Assembly (NCBI RefSeq): GCF_016892625.1
Contig: NZ_JAFEMW010000001.1
Coordinates: forward strand, 1-64,000
Length of the DNA: 64,000 nucleotides
Origin: Brevibacterium sp. RIT 803
GTDB taxonomy: Bacteria > Actinomycetota > Actinomycetes > Actinomycetales > Brevibacteriaceae
Direction: 5' to 3'
Positions 19,625-28,115 of the stretch are shown piece by piece. A program made the position numbers and the translations under genes. Below the pieces are notes generated by a model that worked only from the letters and a program-made list of their open reading frames with translations, searched no databases and had not been told where the DNA came from. Within the stretch, counting starts at the first letter, position 1. The number at the start of each line of letters is the position of its first letter.

Positions 19625-20929
19625 TTACTCCTCGACGCGCTCAACCTTGCCAACGAGGAACACGTAAGACAGCACGCCCACGATGGTGATTGCAGCCATG
19701 TAGACGAAGGCCGGGGCAAAGTCGATGTCGGTGACGAGGAAGCCGATCACGATCGGAGTGGCGATCGAGGACAAGTTGCCGATGAAGTTGAACATGCCTC
19801 CGGTCAGACCCAACAGTCGTTCGGGAGCGAGAGCGGAGACCAGAGACCAGGTGATCGAGGCGAAGCCATTGCCGAAGAACGCGATCGACATGAACACGAT
19901 GACCAACGCAGTCGAATCCGTGTAGTTCGCCCCGAGCATGAACACCGTCATTGCCAGACCGATGATGATCGGCAGCTTGCGAGCCGTACCGAGCGTGAGG
20001 CCCTTCTTGACCATGAGGTCCGAGACCCACCCGGAAAGTAGCACACCGACGAGAGCCGCGATGAAAGGCAGTGACGCCATGAAGCCGGATTCGATGTAGT
20101 CCATCCCGCGATAGTCGACGAGGTATGTCGGGAACCAGGTGAGGAAGAACCACAGGGTCGAGGTCAGGCAGAACTGACCGAGGTAGATGCCCCACAGCTT
20201 CCGACGGGTCAGCACGACTTTGACGTCGGACCACCTGAGCTTCGGCTTAGTCTCCTTCTTCGTACCACTCTCGACATCGACCAGTCCCCCGCCGGAGGCG
20301 ATGAGATCGATCTCGGCCTGGTTGACCCCAGCCTTGTCACGTGGTTCGCGATAGACGAACCACCAGATCGCTGCCCAGATGATGCCGACTACACCGGTGA
20401 GGATGAACACCCAGTGCCACGTGAGCACTGTCTGCAGCCAGGACAGTACGGGGGTAAGCAGCGCCAGGCCGATGAACTGCCCCGAGGTGTAGAAGGCGAT
20501 GACCCGTCCGCGCTCACGCTCCGGGAACCACGCGGTGGCCACCTTGTTGTTGATCGGGTAGGCCGGCGCTTCGAATCCGCCAACCAAGAGCCGGAGGATG
20601 ATGAGGGCAATGAACCCGCCGGAGATTCCCATGAAAAGCGTGGCCAGGGACCACAGCACAAGGCAGGAGGCATAGAGCACCCGTGGCCTCACCCGGTCGA
20701 CTAGCCATCCGCCGGGCAGCTGCATCGCGGCATAGGTCCACCCGAATGCAGAAAGCAGAAGTCCCTGCTGCCCGGTGGTGAGATCGAATTCCTGAGACAG
20801 CGCCGGCATCGCAATGGACAGGTTGGCCCGGTCCATGTAGTTGATGACAACGGTGATGAAGAGCAGGAGCGCGATGATGTAGCGCATCCGTGTGGGCCGG
20901 GTGGTAATCTGTGTTTTCAGCTGAGTCAT
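19625..20929 (-). CDS. dgoT: MFS transporter, probable D-galactonate permease (ACS family)
   Basis: 434 residues with about 12 membrane segments. It belongs to the anion:cation symporter family of sugar-acid transporters: the first helix reads RYIIALLLFITVVINYMDR, with the conserved N-Y-x-D-R, followed by a G-W-x-D-R-x-R loop between helices 2 and 3. Cytoplasmic central loop residues about 190-220 are charged. I chose ATG 20929, which has GGAGAGA upstream; the longer reading adds an unlikely Arg/Thr-rich leader. It is the last gene of the dgoK-A-D-T operon, 10 bp after dgoD, so D-galactonate is the likely substrate by context. Confidence 0.88.
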   Translation of the reverse strand: MTQLKTQITTRPTRMRYIIALLLFITVVINYMDRANLSIAMPALSQEFDLTTGQQGLLLSAFGWTYAAMQLPGGWLVDRVRPRVLYASCLVLWSLATLFMGISGGFIALIILRLLVGGFEAPAYPINNKVATAWFPERERGRVIAFYTSGQFIGLALLTPVLSWLQTVLTWHWVFILTGVVGIIWAAIWWFVYREPRDKAGVNQAEIDLIASGGGLVDVESGTKKETKPKLRWSDVKVVLTRRKLWGIYLGQFCLTSTLWFFLTWFPTYLVDYRGMDYIESGFMASLPFIAALVGVLLSGWVSDLMVKKGLTLGTARKLPIIIGLAMTVFMLGANYTDSTALVIVFMSIAFFGNGFASITWSLVSALAPERLLGLTGGMFNFIGNLSSIATPIVIGFLVTDIDFAPAFVYMAAITIVGVLSYVFLVGKVERVEE

Positions 20930-20939
20930 TGGTCTCTCC

Positions 20940-22088
20940 TCACCACTCCGCAAACGAGCCGTCGGCGTGACGCCAGATGGGGTTGCGCCACCGGTGGCCT
21001 TCGGCCGAGCGTTCGATGACGTAGTCCTCATTGACCTCGATGCCCAGCCCGGGTCCCGCAGGAATATCGATCATGCCGTCGTCGTAGTTGAACACGGAGG
21101 GGTCGGTGACGTAGTCGAGCAGGTCGTTGCTCGTGTTGTAGTGGATGCCCAGGCTCTGTTCCTGGATGAACGCGTTGTAGCTGCCGGCATCGACCTGCAG
21201 GCAGGAGGCGAGCGCGATCGGACCCAGTGGGCAGTGCAGCGCGAGCGCTACATCGTAGGCTTCGGCCATCATCGCGATCTTGCGCGTCTCGGTGATGCCG
21301 CCGGAGTGGGAGACGTCGGGCTGGATGATGTCGACTGCACCGGAGGCGATCACTTCGCGGAAGTCCCAGCGGGAGAATAGTCGCTCCCCCAGTGCTATCG
21401 GCGTCGGGGTGTTCGCCATGACGTCACGCAGCGATCCGAAGTGTTCGGAGAGTACAGGCTCTTCGATGAAGAGGAGTCGGTAGGGTTCGAGTTCCTTGAT
21501 GAGGACCTTGGCCATCGGCTTGTGCACGCGACCATGGAAGTCGATGCCGATGCCGAAGTCGTCGCCGGTGGCTTCCCGCACAGCCTGCACGTTTTCGATG
21601 ACCTGGTCGACTTTGGTATAGGAGTCGATGAACTGCAGTTCCTCGGTCGCGTTCATCTTCACGGCGGTGAAGCCGCGGTTCTTCGTCTCCAGTGCCGCCG
21701 CCGCTGTGTCGCCTGGACGGTCTCCGCCGATCCATGAGTAGGTGCGGATCCGATCTCGGACCTTCCCGCCAAGCAGCTGGTGCACCGGCTGTCCGAGAGC
21801 CTTGCCCTTGATGTCCCACAGCGCCTGGTCGATGCCTGAGATCGCACTCATGAGGATCGGCCCACCGCGATAGAAGCCACCGCGGTACATGATCGTCCAC
21901 AGGTCCTCGATGTTTGCGGGATCCTTGCCGATGAGCAGGTCGGAGAGTTCATCGACGGCGGCGGCCACTGTTGCGGCCTTGCCTTCGATGATCGGCTCGC
22001 CCCAGCCGACGATCCCTTCATCCGTCTCGATCTTAAGGAACAGCCACCTCGGCGGCACGATGTACGTCGTCATCGACGTGATCTTCAT
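20940..22088 (-). CDS. dgoD: D-galactonate dehydratase
   Basis: 382 residues. An enolase-superfamily (mandelate racemase subgroup) enzyme that dehydrates D-galactonate to 2-keto-3-deoxygalactonate. The metal ligands fall at Asp183, Glu209 and Glu235, and the catalytic histidines at His185 (DFHG) and His285 (ALHCPLGP). These are the same residue numbers as I recall for the E. coli enzyme, so the assignment is firm. It lies 48 bp downstream of dgoA and 10 bp upstream of the permease gene, in one operon. Confidence 0.95.
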   Translation of the reverse strand: MKITSMTTYIVPPRWLFLKIETDEGIVGWGEPIIEGKAATVAAAVDELSDLLIGKDPANIEDLWTIMYRGGFYRGGPILMSAISGIDQALWDIKGKALGQPVHQLLGGKVRDRIRTYSWIGGDRPGDTAAAALETKNRGFTAVKMNATEELQFIDSYTKVDQVIENVQAVREATGDDFGIGIDFHGRVHKPMAKVLIKELEPYRLLFIEEPVLSEHFGSLRDVMANTPTPIALGERLFSRWDFREVIASGAVDIIQPDVSHSGGITETRKIAMMAEAYDVALALHCPLGPIALASCLQVDAGSYNAFIQEQSLGIHYNTSNDLLDYVTDPSVFNYDDGMIDIPAGPGLGIEVNEDYVIERSAEGHRWRNPIWRHADGSFAEW

Positions 22089-22136
22089 TGGTCTGGCCTT
22101 TCGTCTGGTGTAGTCATCTGCTTGTCGTCGTTGGGG

Positions 22137-22751
22137 TCAGTGGGCCTGTGCCCACGCCGAGGCGATTGCCTCGGCCCGGTCATGTACGTCTTCGGGGCGG
22201 TCGCCTCGGCGATAGAGGGAGGAACCGAGGCCCAGACCGGCAGCACCGGCGTTGCGCCATTTTGCAGCGTTGTCGGGTCCCACTCCCCCGACGGGAAAGA
22301 GTTCGGTGCCGGCAGGAAGAACCTCGCTCCATGCCTTCATCCCGCTGATCCCGACCGCCGAGGATGGGAAGAGTTTGACCTTGGCGGCGCCTGCCTTGAT
22401 GGCAGCGAACGCCTCGGTCGGAGTCGCGGCTCCCGGGTACGGGGTGAGCCCCATCCCGAGCGCGGTCTGGATGACTTCGGTATCAGTGTCGGGTGCGACG
22501 ATGATGCGGGCACCGGCTCGCTTGCAGTCGCGGACCTGCCGGGCGGTGAGAACCGTGCCAGCACCGATCTCCACCTCGTCACCGAATCGGTTGACCAACG
22601 CCTCAATCGAAGCCAAGGGGTCCGGTGAGTTGAGCGGGACTTCAATGGCGGAGAACCCGGAGGCGACGATGCCCTCGGCGATGTCGAGGACTTCGTGGGA
22701 GTGGACCCCGCGGAGGATGGCGATGAGGCCGGTGGGAACTGTGTCAGTCAT
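22137..22751 (-). CDS. dgoA: 2-dehydro-3-deoxy-6-phosphogalactonate aldolase
   Basis: 204 residues, a class I aldolase of the KDPG/KDPGal family. It splits 2-keto-3-deoxy-6-phosphogalactonate into pyruvate and glyceraldehyde 3-phosphate. The Schiff-base lysine is Lys126 in AAKVKLFPS; the general-base glutamate is Glu37 in AIEVPL; the EIGAGTVL motif is at 61-68. The dgoK and dgoD neighbours favour the galactonate rather than the gluconate isomer. Its start overlaps the dgoK stop by eight bases. Confidence 0.94.
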   Translation of the reverse strand: MTDTVPTGLIAILRGVHSHEVLDIAEGIVASGFSAIEVPLNSPDPLASIEALVNRFGDEVEIGAGTVLTARQVRDCKRAGARIIVAPDTDTEVIQTALGMGLTPYPGAATPTEAFAAIKAGAAKVKLFPSSAVGISGMKAWSEVLPAGTELFPVGGVGPDNAAKWRNAGAAGLGLGSSLYRRGDRPEDVHDRAEAIASAWAQAH

Positions 22752-23724
22752 TGGTGTTCTCCTTGGTCGGCACGAGGCCGGATTGTGCGGCGATGCGGAA
22801 GAGTCCGGTGGCAGCGGCGCGCGGATCCGCTTCTGTCGTCTGTCGCCCGCATCGGCGGAGGGCGCGTGAGTATCGCATCGTCAGGTCCGCGGTTCCGCAG
22901 ATGATGAAGGGGGCGGCAGCGTCGGCTGTGGTCGTGAGCTGGGCGGCCACCTCGGCGCCGATGAGCATTCCCGAGAGGTAGTCGTTGATTTTCTTGGCGT
23001 GTAGTCGTCCGTCGAGGACCCAGGTGCGTGCGGAGAAGATCGAGGAGGTGAGCGCGGCGGGGTCGTCACCTCCGACGCTCAGTCCCCAGTCGAAGGCGTC
23101 GCGGTGGAAGTCACCGGTGGGCTCGGCCAGACGGCTGAGGATCGACGAGGTGCTCAGAAGGCCGAACATCTCTCCGCTCATCGAGGTGGAGAAGTCAGTC
23201 ACGCGCTGGCCCTGGCACTTCACCCATTTGGTGTGCGTGCCGGGAAGGATCACCGTGGTCGCGTCGACCTGCTCTGCTTCGAGCAGGCCGAGCAGTTGGG
23301 TCTCCTCTCCCCGGATGACATCGGGAGCAGTCGTCTCGGTCGATGTCTTCTGCAGCCCGGGGACGATGTGGAGTTCGCCTATGGACAGTTCGACCGACGT
23401 CAGACGCCTACCCAGGGCAGAAAGTTCGGTGGGCAGGTCGAGGTACCCAGCCTCGGCGACTCCCTGGGTCGAACCGACCATTCCGCAGGCGAGGAGAGGG
23501 AGGTGGCCGTGATCGCTGAGCCAGTCGCCGATGGCGGCGTGAGCGAGCCGGGAAAAGTCGCCTTTGAGGTCGCCGGTGTCCGGACCGACGACCATGATTC
23601 CGTCTGATCCGTTGCGTTCAGCGAGGACGCCTCCGTCGTTGCCGATGAGGAAGGCTCGCAGTGAGCTCGTCCCCCAGTCGAGGCCGATCATCTGCGGGGC
23701 CTCGGGTGGTGCCAGTTTTGCCAT
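22744..23724 (-). CDS. dgoK: 2-dehydro-3-deoxygalactonokinase
   Basis: 326 residues from the ATG used here. It phosphorylates 2-keto-3-deoxygalactonate at C6. The ASKHA-type phosphate loop is IGLDWGTSSLRAF near the start, LPGTHTKWV (about 217-225) is the family hallmark, and the SGEMFGLLS segment follows. The start is uncertain: ATG at 23754, 23724 or 23691 are in frame, and only 23691 has a GAGG at good distance, giving a protein that begins right at the phosphate loop. It is the first gene of the operon and divergent from the IclR gene. Confidence 0.92.
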   Translation of the reverse strand: MAKLAPPEAPQMIGLDWGTSSLRAFLIGNDGGVLAERNGSDGIMVVGPDTGDLKGDFSRLAHAAIGDWLSDHGHLPLLACGMVGSTQGVAEAGYLDLPTELSALGRRLTSVELSIGELHIVPGLQKTSTETTAPDVIRGEETQLLGLLEAEQVDATTVILPGTHTKWVKCQGQRVTDFSTSMSGEMFGLLSTSSILSRLAEPTGDFHRDAFDWGLSVGGDDPAALTSSIFSARTWVLDGRLHAKKINDYLSGMLIGAEVAAQLTTTADAAAPFIICGTADLTMRYSRALRRCGRQTTEADPRAAATGLFRIAAQSGLVPTKENTND

Positions 23725-23765
23725 AAGAGCCACTATGGGCAGGCGTTCCACCATGCGCCACCAGT

Positions 23766-23789
23766 GTCCCTATATGTGGGATAGGTGAC
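23766..23789. promoter_or_regulatory. Imperfect palindrome between dgoK and the IclR gene
   Basis: CCTAT (23769-23773) and ATAGG (23781-23785), extended by GTC and TGAC flanks, form a dyad in the short divergent region. An IclR-family regulator encoded next to its operon usually binds such a site and controls both directions. Binding by this regulator is inferred. Confidence 0.4.
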
Positions 23790-23800
23790 ATACTGGGGCG

Positions 23801-24589
23801 ATGATCGAAGATTCTGGAACCGTTGTCAGCGATGCAATCCCCCAAGGGACTCAAACACTGGCCAGAGGTCTGCAGATCGTCAGCGCCGTCGCCCATGGGT
23901 CCACCACGTTGAAGTCCGTCGTCGACACCACTGGAATCGGTCGATCAAGTGCGCACAGGATGATCCAGCTGCTGGTGCACATGGGTTATCTGCGGCACGG
24001 TTCACCGGGAGAGTTTCGTCTGGGACCCACTCTCATCGAGTTCGGCTTCACCGCGCTTAATCAGGATCCATTGCCGGTCGTCGCCCGGGAGAGTCTTGAG
24101 GCGCTGGCAGCCCGAACTCAGGACACGATTCATCTCTCCGTCGAGGATGGTGAGTCGGTGCTCTACCTCCACAAGATCCCTGGAACGCGCGGGGCCGAGA
24201 TGCGCTCTCGCATCGGCCACCGAATGCCGATGACTCGCACCGGTGTCGGGAAGGCGCTGCTGCTCGGACAAGAAGACCGATGGGAACGGATTTTCCTGTC
24301 GGAGAATCCAGGTACAGACTCAGCCGCGATCGAGGCGTTCGTCAAACGGATGCATGGGTATACACACGACGGTGCCTCGCTCGACCTCGAGGAGAACGAA
24401 CCAGGAATCCGGTGCGTGGCCGCCCCGATCCGGGACGGCAGCGGAAGCATTGTCGCAGGAGTCTCGCTGTCGGCCACTCGTCCCTACATGCCGAAGGAAC
24501 GGATGCAGGCACTGGTACCGGTGATGAAGTCTGCGGCACGGGAGATCTCTCTGAGACTGGGGTATACCGGTGATCGCATTCGGGCGTGA
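23801..24589 (+). CDS. IclR family transcriptional regulator of the galactonate operon
   Basis: 262 residues. The N-terminal winged helix (about 18-78) contains TLKSVVDTTGIGRSSAHRMIQLLVHMGYL. The C-terminal IclR effector domain (about 90-255) includes LYLHKIPG, GHRMPMTRTGVGKALL and the CVAAPIRDGSGSIVAGVSLS element. It is divergent from dgoKADT, so it probably senses D-galactonate or 2-keto-3-deoxygalactonate. In E. coli the corresponding regulator is of the GntR family, so the regulator type has been exchanged here. Confidence 0.92.
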   Translation: MIEDSGTVVSDAIPQGTQTLARGLQIVSAVAHGSTTLKSVVDTTGIGRSSAHRMIQLLVHMGYLRHGSPGEFRLGPTLIEFGFTALNQDPLPVVARESLEALAARTQDTIHLSVEDGESVLYLHKIPGTRGAEMRSRIGHRMPMTRTGVGKALLLGQEDRWERIFLSENPGTDSAAIEAFVKRMHGYTHDGASLDLEENEPGIRCVAAPIRDGSGSIVAGVSLSATRPYMPKERMQALVPVMKSAAREISLRLGYTGDRIRA

Positions 24590-24742
24590 AGGTCAGGCAC
24601 GTTCTAGTCGCAAGGAGCATTTGTGTCCTACATCCCGGTTGATCTGCACTAGACACTGACTGTCGCGCTAGCCTGAGTGAGTATTGAACAAGCTCAGCGA
24701 AGAGCACTCCGCTCATACGCGAAACCCTTGAGGAGACCGCCA

Positions 24743-26248
24743 ATGACGCTCGGATCCACTGGCCAGATCGCCGCCCCCACCCGGAGCACCGGATCGGGAC
24801 CCTACCCCAGGCTCATCCTCCGCGATGCCATGATCGTTGACGGGACCGGGGCTGCCCCATACGGGCCGGCGGACATCCTGATCGAAGACGACAGGATCAC
24901 CGGAATCTGGGAACCGAACGGTGCGAGCAGCCTCACCGAACGTCCCTCGTCCGACGGCGCCGAAGTCATGGATCTCAACGGCTCCTACGTCTTGCCGGGT
25001 CTTATCGACTCTCACGCCCACATCGGTAAACCCGAGCAGGCCCCGAACGCCGACTATGTCTATAAGCTCTGGCTCGGCCACGGCGTGACCACCATCCGCG
25101 AACTCGGTGCGTTCAACGGCCTCGACTGGACCGTTTCCGAGGCCCGACGAGCCGAAGCCAACGAAATCGCGGCCCCGCGCCTGCACATCTATCCCGCACT
25201 GCGTGCCGGAACCCTCGACGGACCCACCCCGGTCACCGCTGACGAGGCAACCGCGTGGGTCAATGAGGTCGCCGACCGCGGAGCGAACGGAGTGAAGTTC
25301 TTCGGCACCTCCCCCACTGTGTTCGGTGCCGCCGTCGAAGCGGCACAAGCACGTGGTCTGCGGACCGCCTGCCACCACGATCAGCGCCGAGCCGCGCAGG
25401 TCAACGCTCTCACCTCGGCGAGGTGGGGACTGAACAGCATCGAACACTGGTACGGCATCCCCGAGGCTATGTTCCGCGACCGCACCCTCCAGCACGTGCC
25501 CACCGACTACAACCACAACAGCGAACCCCAGCGCTTCAGCCAAGGCGCCCACTTGTGGTTGCAGACCGCCGAACGCGGCAGCAGCGCCTGGCATGAGACC
25601 CTCGCGGAGCTCCTCGAACTCGGAACCGCATTGAGCCCGACATTCAACATCTACATCGGGTCCCGCGACGCCGCCAGAGTGCGCACCTCCGAATGGCACT
25701 CTGACTTCACCTCCCCCACTCTGTGGGAGTTCTTCCAGCCCTCGGCCGACAAACACGGCTCCTACATGGGCGACTGGACAAGCGAGGACGAGATCGCTTG
25801 GCGCCACGCCTACGTCAAATGGATGTCCTTCGTCAACGACTACAAGAACCTTGGCGGCTTGGTCACGGCAGGCTCGGACTCTGGGTTCATCTACAAGGTC
25901 TTCGGCTTCGGCCTCATCGAAGAACTTGAACTCCTCCTCGAAGCGGGTTTCCACCCCCTCGAAGTCGTCCGCGCCGCCACGCTGAGCAGCGCCGCGCTTC
26001 TCGGCATCGACGACGAGCTCGGCTCCGTCGAACCCGGCAAGATCGCCGACCTGCTCATCGTCAAGGACAACCCCCTGAGCAACTTCAAGGTCCTCTACGG
26101 CCACGGTCATCTCCGTGCCGAAGAATCCGGCATCAACCGCGTCGGCGGAGTCGACTTCACTCTGCGCTCCGGCATCGTCTACGACGCCCGGGAACTCCGC
26201 GAAGATGTGAAGTCCATAGTCGCCGAGGAGAGAGCGGCCCAGAACTGA
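24743..26248 (+). CDS. Amidohydrolase family protein
   Basis: 501 residues. A metal-dependent amidohydrolase with a TIM-barrel flanked by a small beta domain. The HxH metal pair is His91/His93 in DSHAHIG after the LPGLID strand. A bridging lysine candidate is in NGVKFFG, further ligands in ACHHDQ and NSIEHWYG, and the Asp in TAGSDSG. The C-terminal VEPGKIADLLIVKDNPL is standard. The ATG at 24743 has GAGGAG 8 bases upstream. The substrate is not evident; the subgroup (imidazolonepropionase/prolidase-like) includes peptidases. It faces the peptide-import operon across a shared bidirectional terminator, so an N-acyl or peptide substrate is possible. Confidence 0.88.
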   Translation: MTLGSTGQIAAPTRSTGSGPYPRLILRDAMIVDGTGAAPYGPADILIEDDRITGIWEPNGASSLTERPSSDGAEVMDLNGSYVLPGLIDSHAHIGKPEQAPNADYVYKLWLGHGVTTIRELGAFNGLDWTVSEARRAEANEIAAPRLHIYPALRAGTLDGPTPVTADEATAWVNEVADRGANGVKFFGTSPTVFGAAVEAAQARGLRTACHHDQRRAAQVNALTSARWGLNSIEHWYGIPEAMFRDRTLQHVPTDYNHNSEPQRFSQGAHLWLQTAERGSSAWHETLAELLELGTALSPTFNIYIGSRDAARVRTSEWHSDFTSPTLWEFFQPSADKHGSYMGDWTSEDEIAWRHAYVKWMSFVNDYKNLGGLVTAGSDSGFIYKVFGFGLIEELELLLEAGFHPLEVVRAATLSSAALLGIDDELGSVEPGKIADLLIVKDNPLSNFKVLYGHGHLRAEESGINRVGGVDFTLRSGIVYDARELREDVKSIVAEERAAQN

Positions 26249-26259
26249 GCGACAGGGCT

Positions 26260-26293
26260 CGACTCCGGTCGAACTGAGATCCGACCGGAGTCG
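26260..26293. terminator. Bidirectional terminator
   Basis: 12-bp perfect inverted repeat CGACTCCGGTCG (26260-26271) and CGACCGGAGTCG (26282-26293) with a 10-base loop, placed between the convergent amidohydrolase and DUF885 genes, 12 and 22 bases from their stops. No strong T-run on either side. Confidence 0.7.
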
Positions 26294-26314
26294 ACGGTGT
26301 GAGAGATGAAGTCC

Positions 26315-28042
26315 TCAGTGTCCAGCGGCCGCCTGAGTCTGCCGATCGGCGGCTGCCGAGCGGATAGTTGCTCGCACGTGTGCCTGCAGCACGGTGAGCG
26401 GGACGCTGCCCATCCCGAGCACCGTGTCGTGGAAGTCCCTGATCGAGAAGTCCTCCCCCAGCGTCTCCTCGGCCTCCTGCCGCAGCTGTTGAATAGTCAG
26501 TTGCCCGAGGTAGTAGGCAGTGGCCTGCCCGGGCCAGGAGATGTAGCGATCAATCTCCGTGACGATCTCGTGTTCGGCGATCGCCGTATTGTCCCGCAGG
26601 AAGTCCTGCGCCTGTTCCCGACTCCACCCCAGCGCATGCATGCCCGGATCGACGACGAGGCGCACGGCCCGCCACATCTGGAACGAGAGCATACCCATAC
26701 GTTCGAACGGCGTCTCGTACATCCCCATCTCATCGCCGAGTCGTTCGGTGTAGAGGCCCCAGCCCTCACCGAAGGCCGAGATATAGAGCCGCCGGAAGTC
26801 GGCGAGCTCGAGCTCCTCGGCCAGCGAAATCTGGAACGAATGTCCGGGCGCAGATTCGTGCAGGGTCAGTGCCGGCAGCGAATACAGTGGTCGCGCCGGC
26901 AAGTTGTACGTGTTGAGCAGGTACCGGTCGGGAGCACCTCGGCCGAACGTGTCGAATTTCGCGATCTCCGCCGGTGTCTCCATGATGGCGAAGCGCTGTT
27001 GTGGCAGACGCCCGAAGTACTGATGGACCACCCGGTCGAAGGCCTTGCACGTGTATGCGGCTTCGGACAGCAGTTGACGAGGAGTCGTTGCATAGAACTG
27101 CGGACTCGTGCGCATGAACTCGAACAGGCCCGGCAGATCGTCGGGATAGCCGAGTTCGACGGCGACGTCCTCCATCTCCTCCCGGATCTTCTTCACTTCG
27201 ACCTGTCCGAGGTCGAAGATCTGCTGCGGGCTGAGGTCCGTCGTCGAATACTCCCTGATCTGGGACCGGTAGAACTCGATGCCGCCCGGCTGGTCGACCG
27301 CGGCGATCGATTCGGGCAGATTCGGCAGATACTCCGTTGTCAGGAAGTCAAGAAGTTTCCGGTAAGCGGGCACGACCTCAGCCGAGAGCACCTGCGCGGC
27401 CGCCTCGTGGAGTTCGGTTCGAACCTGTTCGGGCACGACCGCCGGGATTTTTCGGAACGGGCCGAAGAACGACAGCTCGGTGACGTCCTCGGTCTCGGCG
27501 ACGACCCGCACCGGTTCCTCTCGTCCGCTCATGCACACTCGGGCGGGCCCAAAGCCTCGAGCCACTCCGGCCCTCATATTCTCGATCTGCAGATCGAAGA
27601 ACCGTGGGATGTCGCCGAGCAAGCTGATGTATGCCCGAGCCGAACCGACGTCTTCGAGCACAAGGCGGTAGGCGTCGAAGGCGAGCGTGCGCCAGAAGGC
27701 AGAATCCGCCGTGGCAGGTCTCTCCCACATCCGGTATCTCTGCGCCTCGACCAAGGTGACCAGCTGCTGGCGGTAGACATCGAAGTCGATAGTCTCTTCC
27801 ACAGTGAGAGCATTGGTACTGACCGACGCGAGTTTGCCGAGTGTGTCCTCCCACATCTGCTGCCGACGCAGCTGCGAGGCTTCACTGACATCCGGCAAGA
27901 AGTCGACGACGGAGGCCTTCTGAGACAGTGATCCGAATTCGGCCTCTCTCCATGTCCACTCCGCGTTGATGATGGCGGCGAGCTTCCTGCCTTCGGCTGA
28001 AGCCCTTGCATGTGAGCTGCCTCGATGATGGCTCTCGGGCAC
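26315..28042 (-). CDS. DUF885 family hydrolase
   Basis: 575 residues, usual for DUF885. The diagnostic HESAPGH (HExxPGH) motif is at about residues 395-401, followed by a downstream glutamate-containing helix (AFGEGWGLYTE) that resembles gluzincin metallopeptidases. The family is believed to be zinc hydrolases, but its substrates are mostly unknown. The start is GTG with AGGAGA 6 bases upstream. There is no signal peptide, so it is cytoplasmic. It is the last gene of a minus-strand set that starts with a peptide-binding protein, so cleavage of imported peptides is a reasonable inference. Confidence 0.88.
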   Translation of the reverse strand: MPESHHRGSSHARASAEGRKLAAIINAEWTWREAEFGSLSQKASVVDFLPDVSEASQLRRQQMWEDTLGKLASVSTNALTVEETIDFDVYRQQLVTLVEAQRYRMWERPATADSAFWRTLAFDAYRLVLEDVGSARAYISLLGDIPRFFDLQIENMRAGVARGFGPARVCMSGREEPVRVVAETEDVTELSFFGPFRKIPAVVPEQVRTELHEAAAQVLSAEVVPAYRKLLDFLTTEYLPNLPESIAAVDQPGGIEFYRSQIREYSTTDLSPQQIFDLGQVEVKKIREEMEDVAVELGYPDDLPGLFEFMRTSPQFYATTPRQLLSEAAYTCKAFDRVVHQYFGRLPQQRFAIMETPAEIAKFDTFGRGAPDRYLLNTYNLPARPLYSLPALTLHESAPGHSFQISLAEELELADFRRLYISAFGEGWGLYTERLGDEMGMYETPFERMGMLSFQMWRAVRLVVDPGMHALGWSREQAQDFLRDNTAIAEHEIVTEIDRYISWPGQATAYYLGQLTIQQLRQEAEETLGEDFSIRDFHDTVLGMGSVPLTVLQAHVRATIRSAAADRQTQAAAGH

Positions 28043-28115
28043 GTCGATTCTCCTGTTCTCGATGATGATCGTCTTGGTGTGTTGCCGACCGGCTCAGTGC
28101 GCGTGAGTGTCCGGC

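Noticed and set aside
24713..26110. Long open frame antisense to the amidohydrolase gene (about 465 codons)
   Set aside because: It is Gly/Val/Asp-rich without family motifs and mirrors a clear gene on the other strand, as expected in GC-rich DNA.
26306..27931. 541-codon frame antisense to the DUF885 gene
   Set aside because: The opposite strand encodes a complete DUF885 protein with its HExxPGH motif and a good ribosome binding site; the antisense product has low-complexity R/E/L composition.
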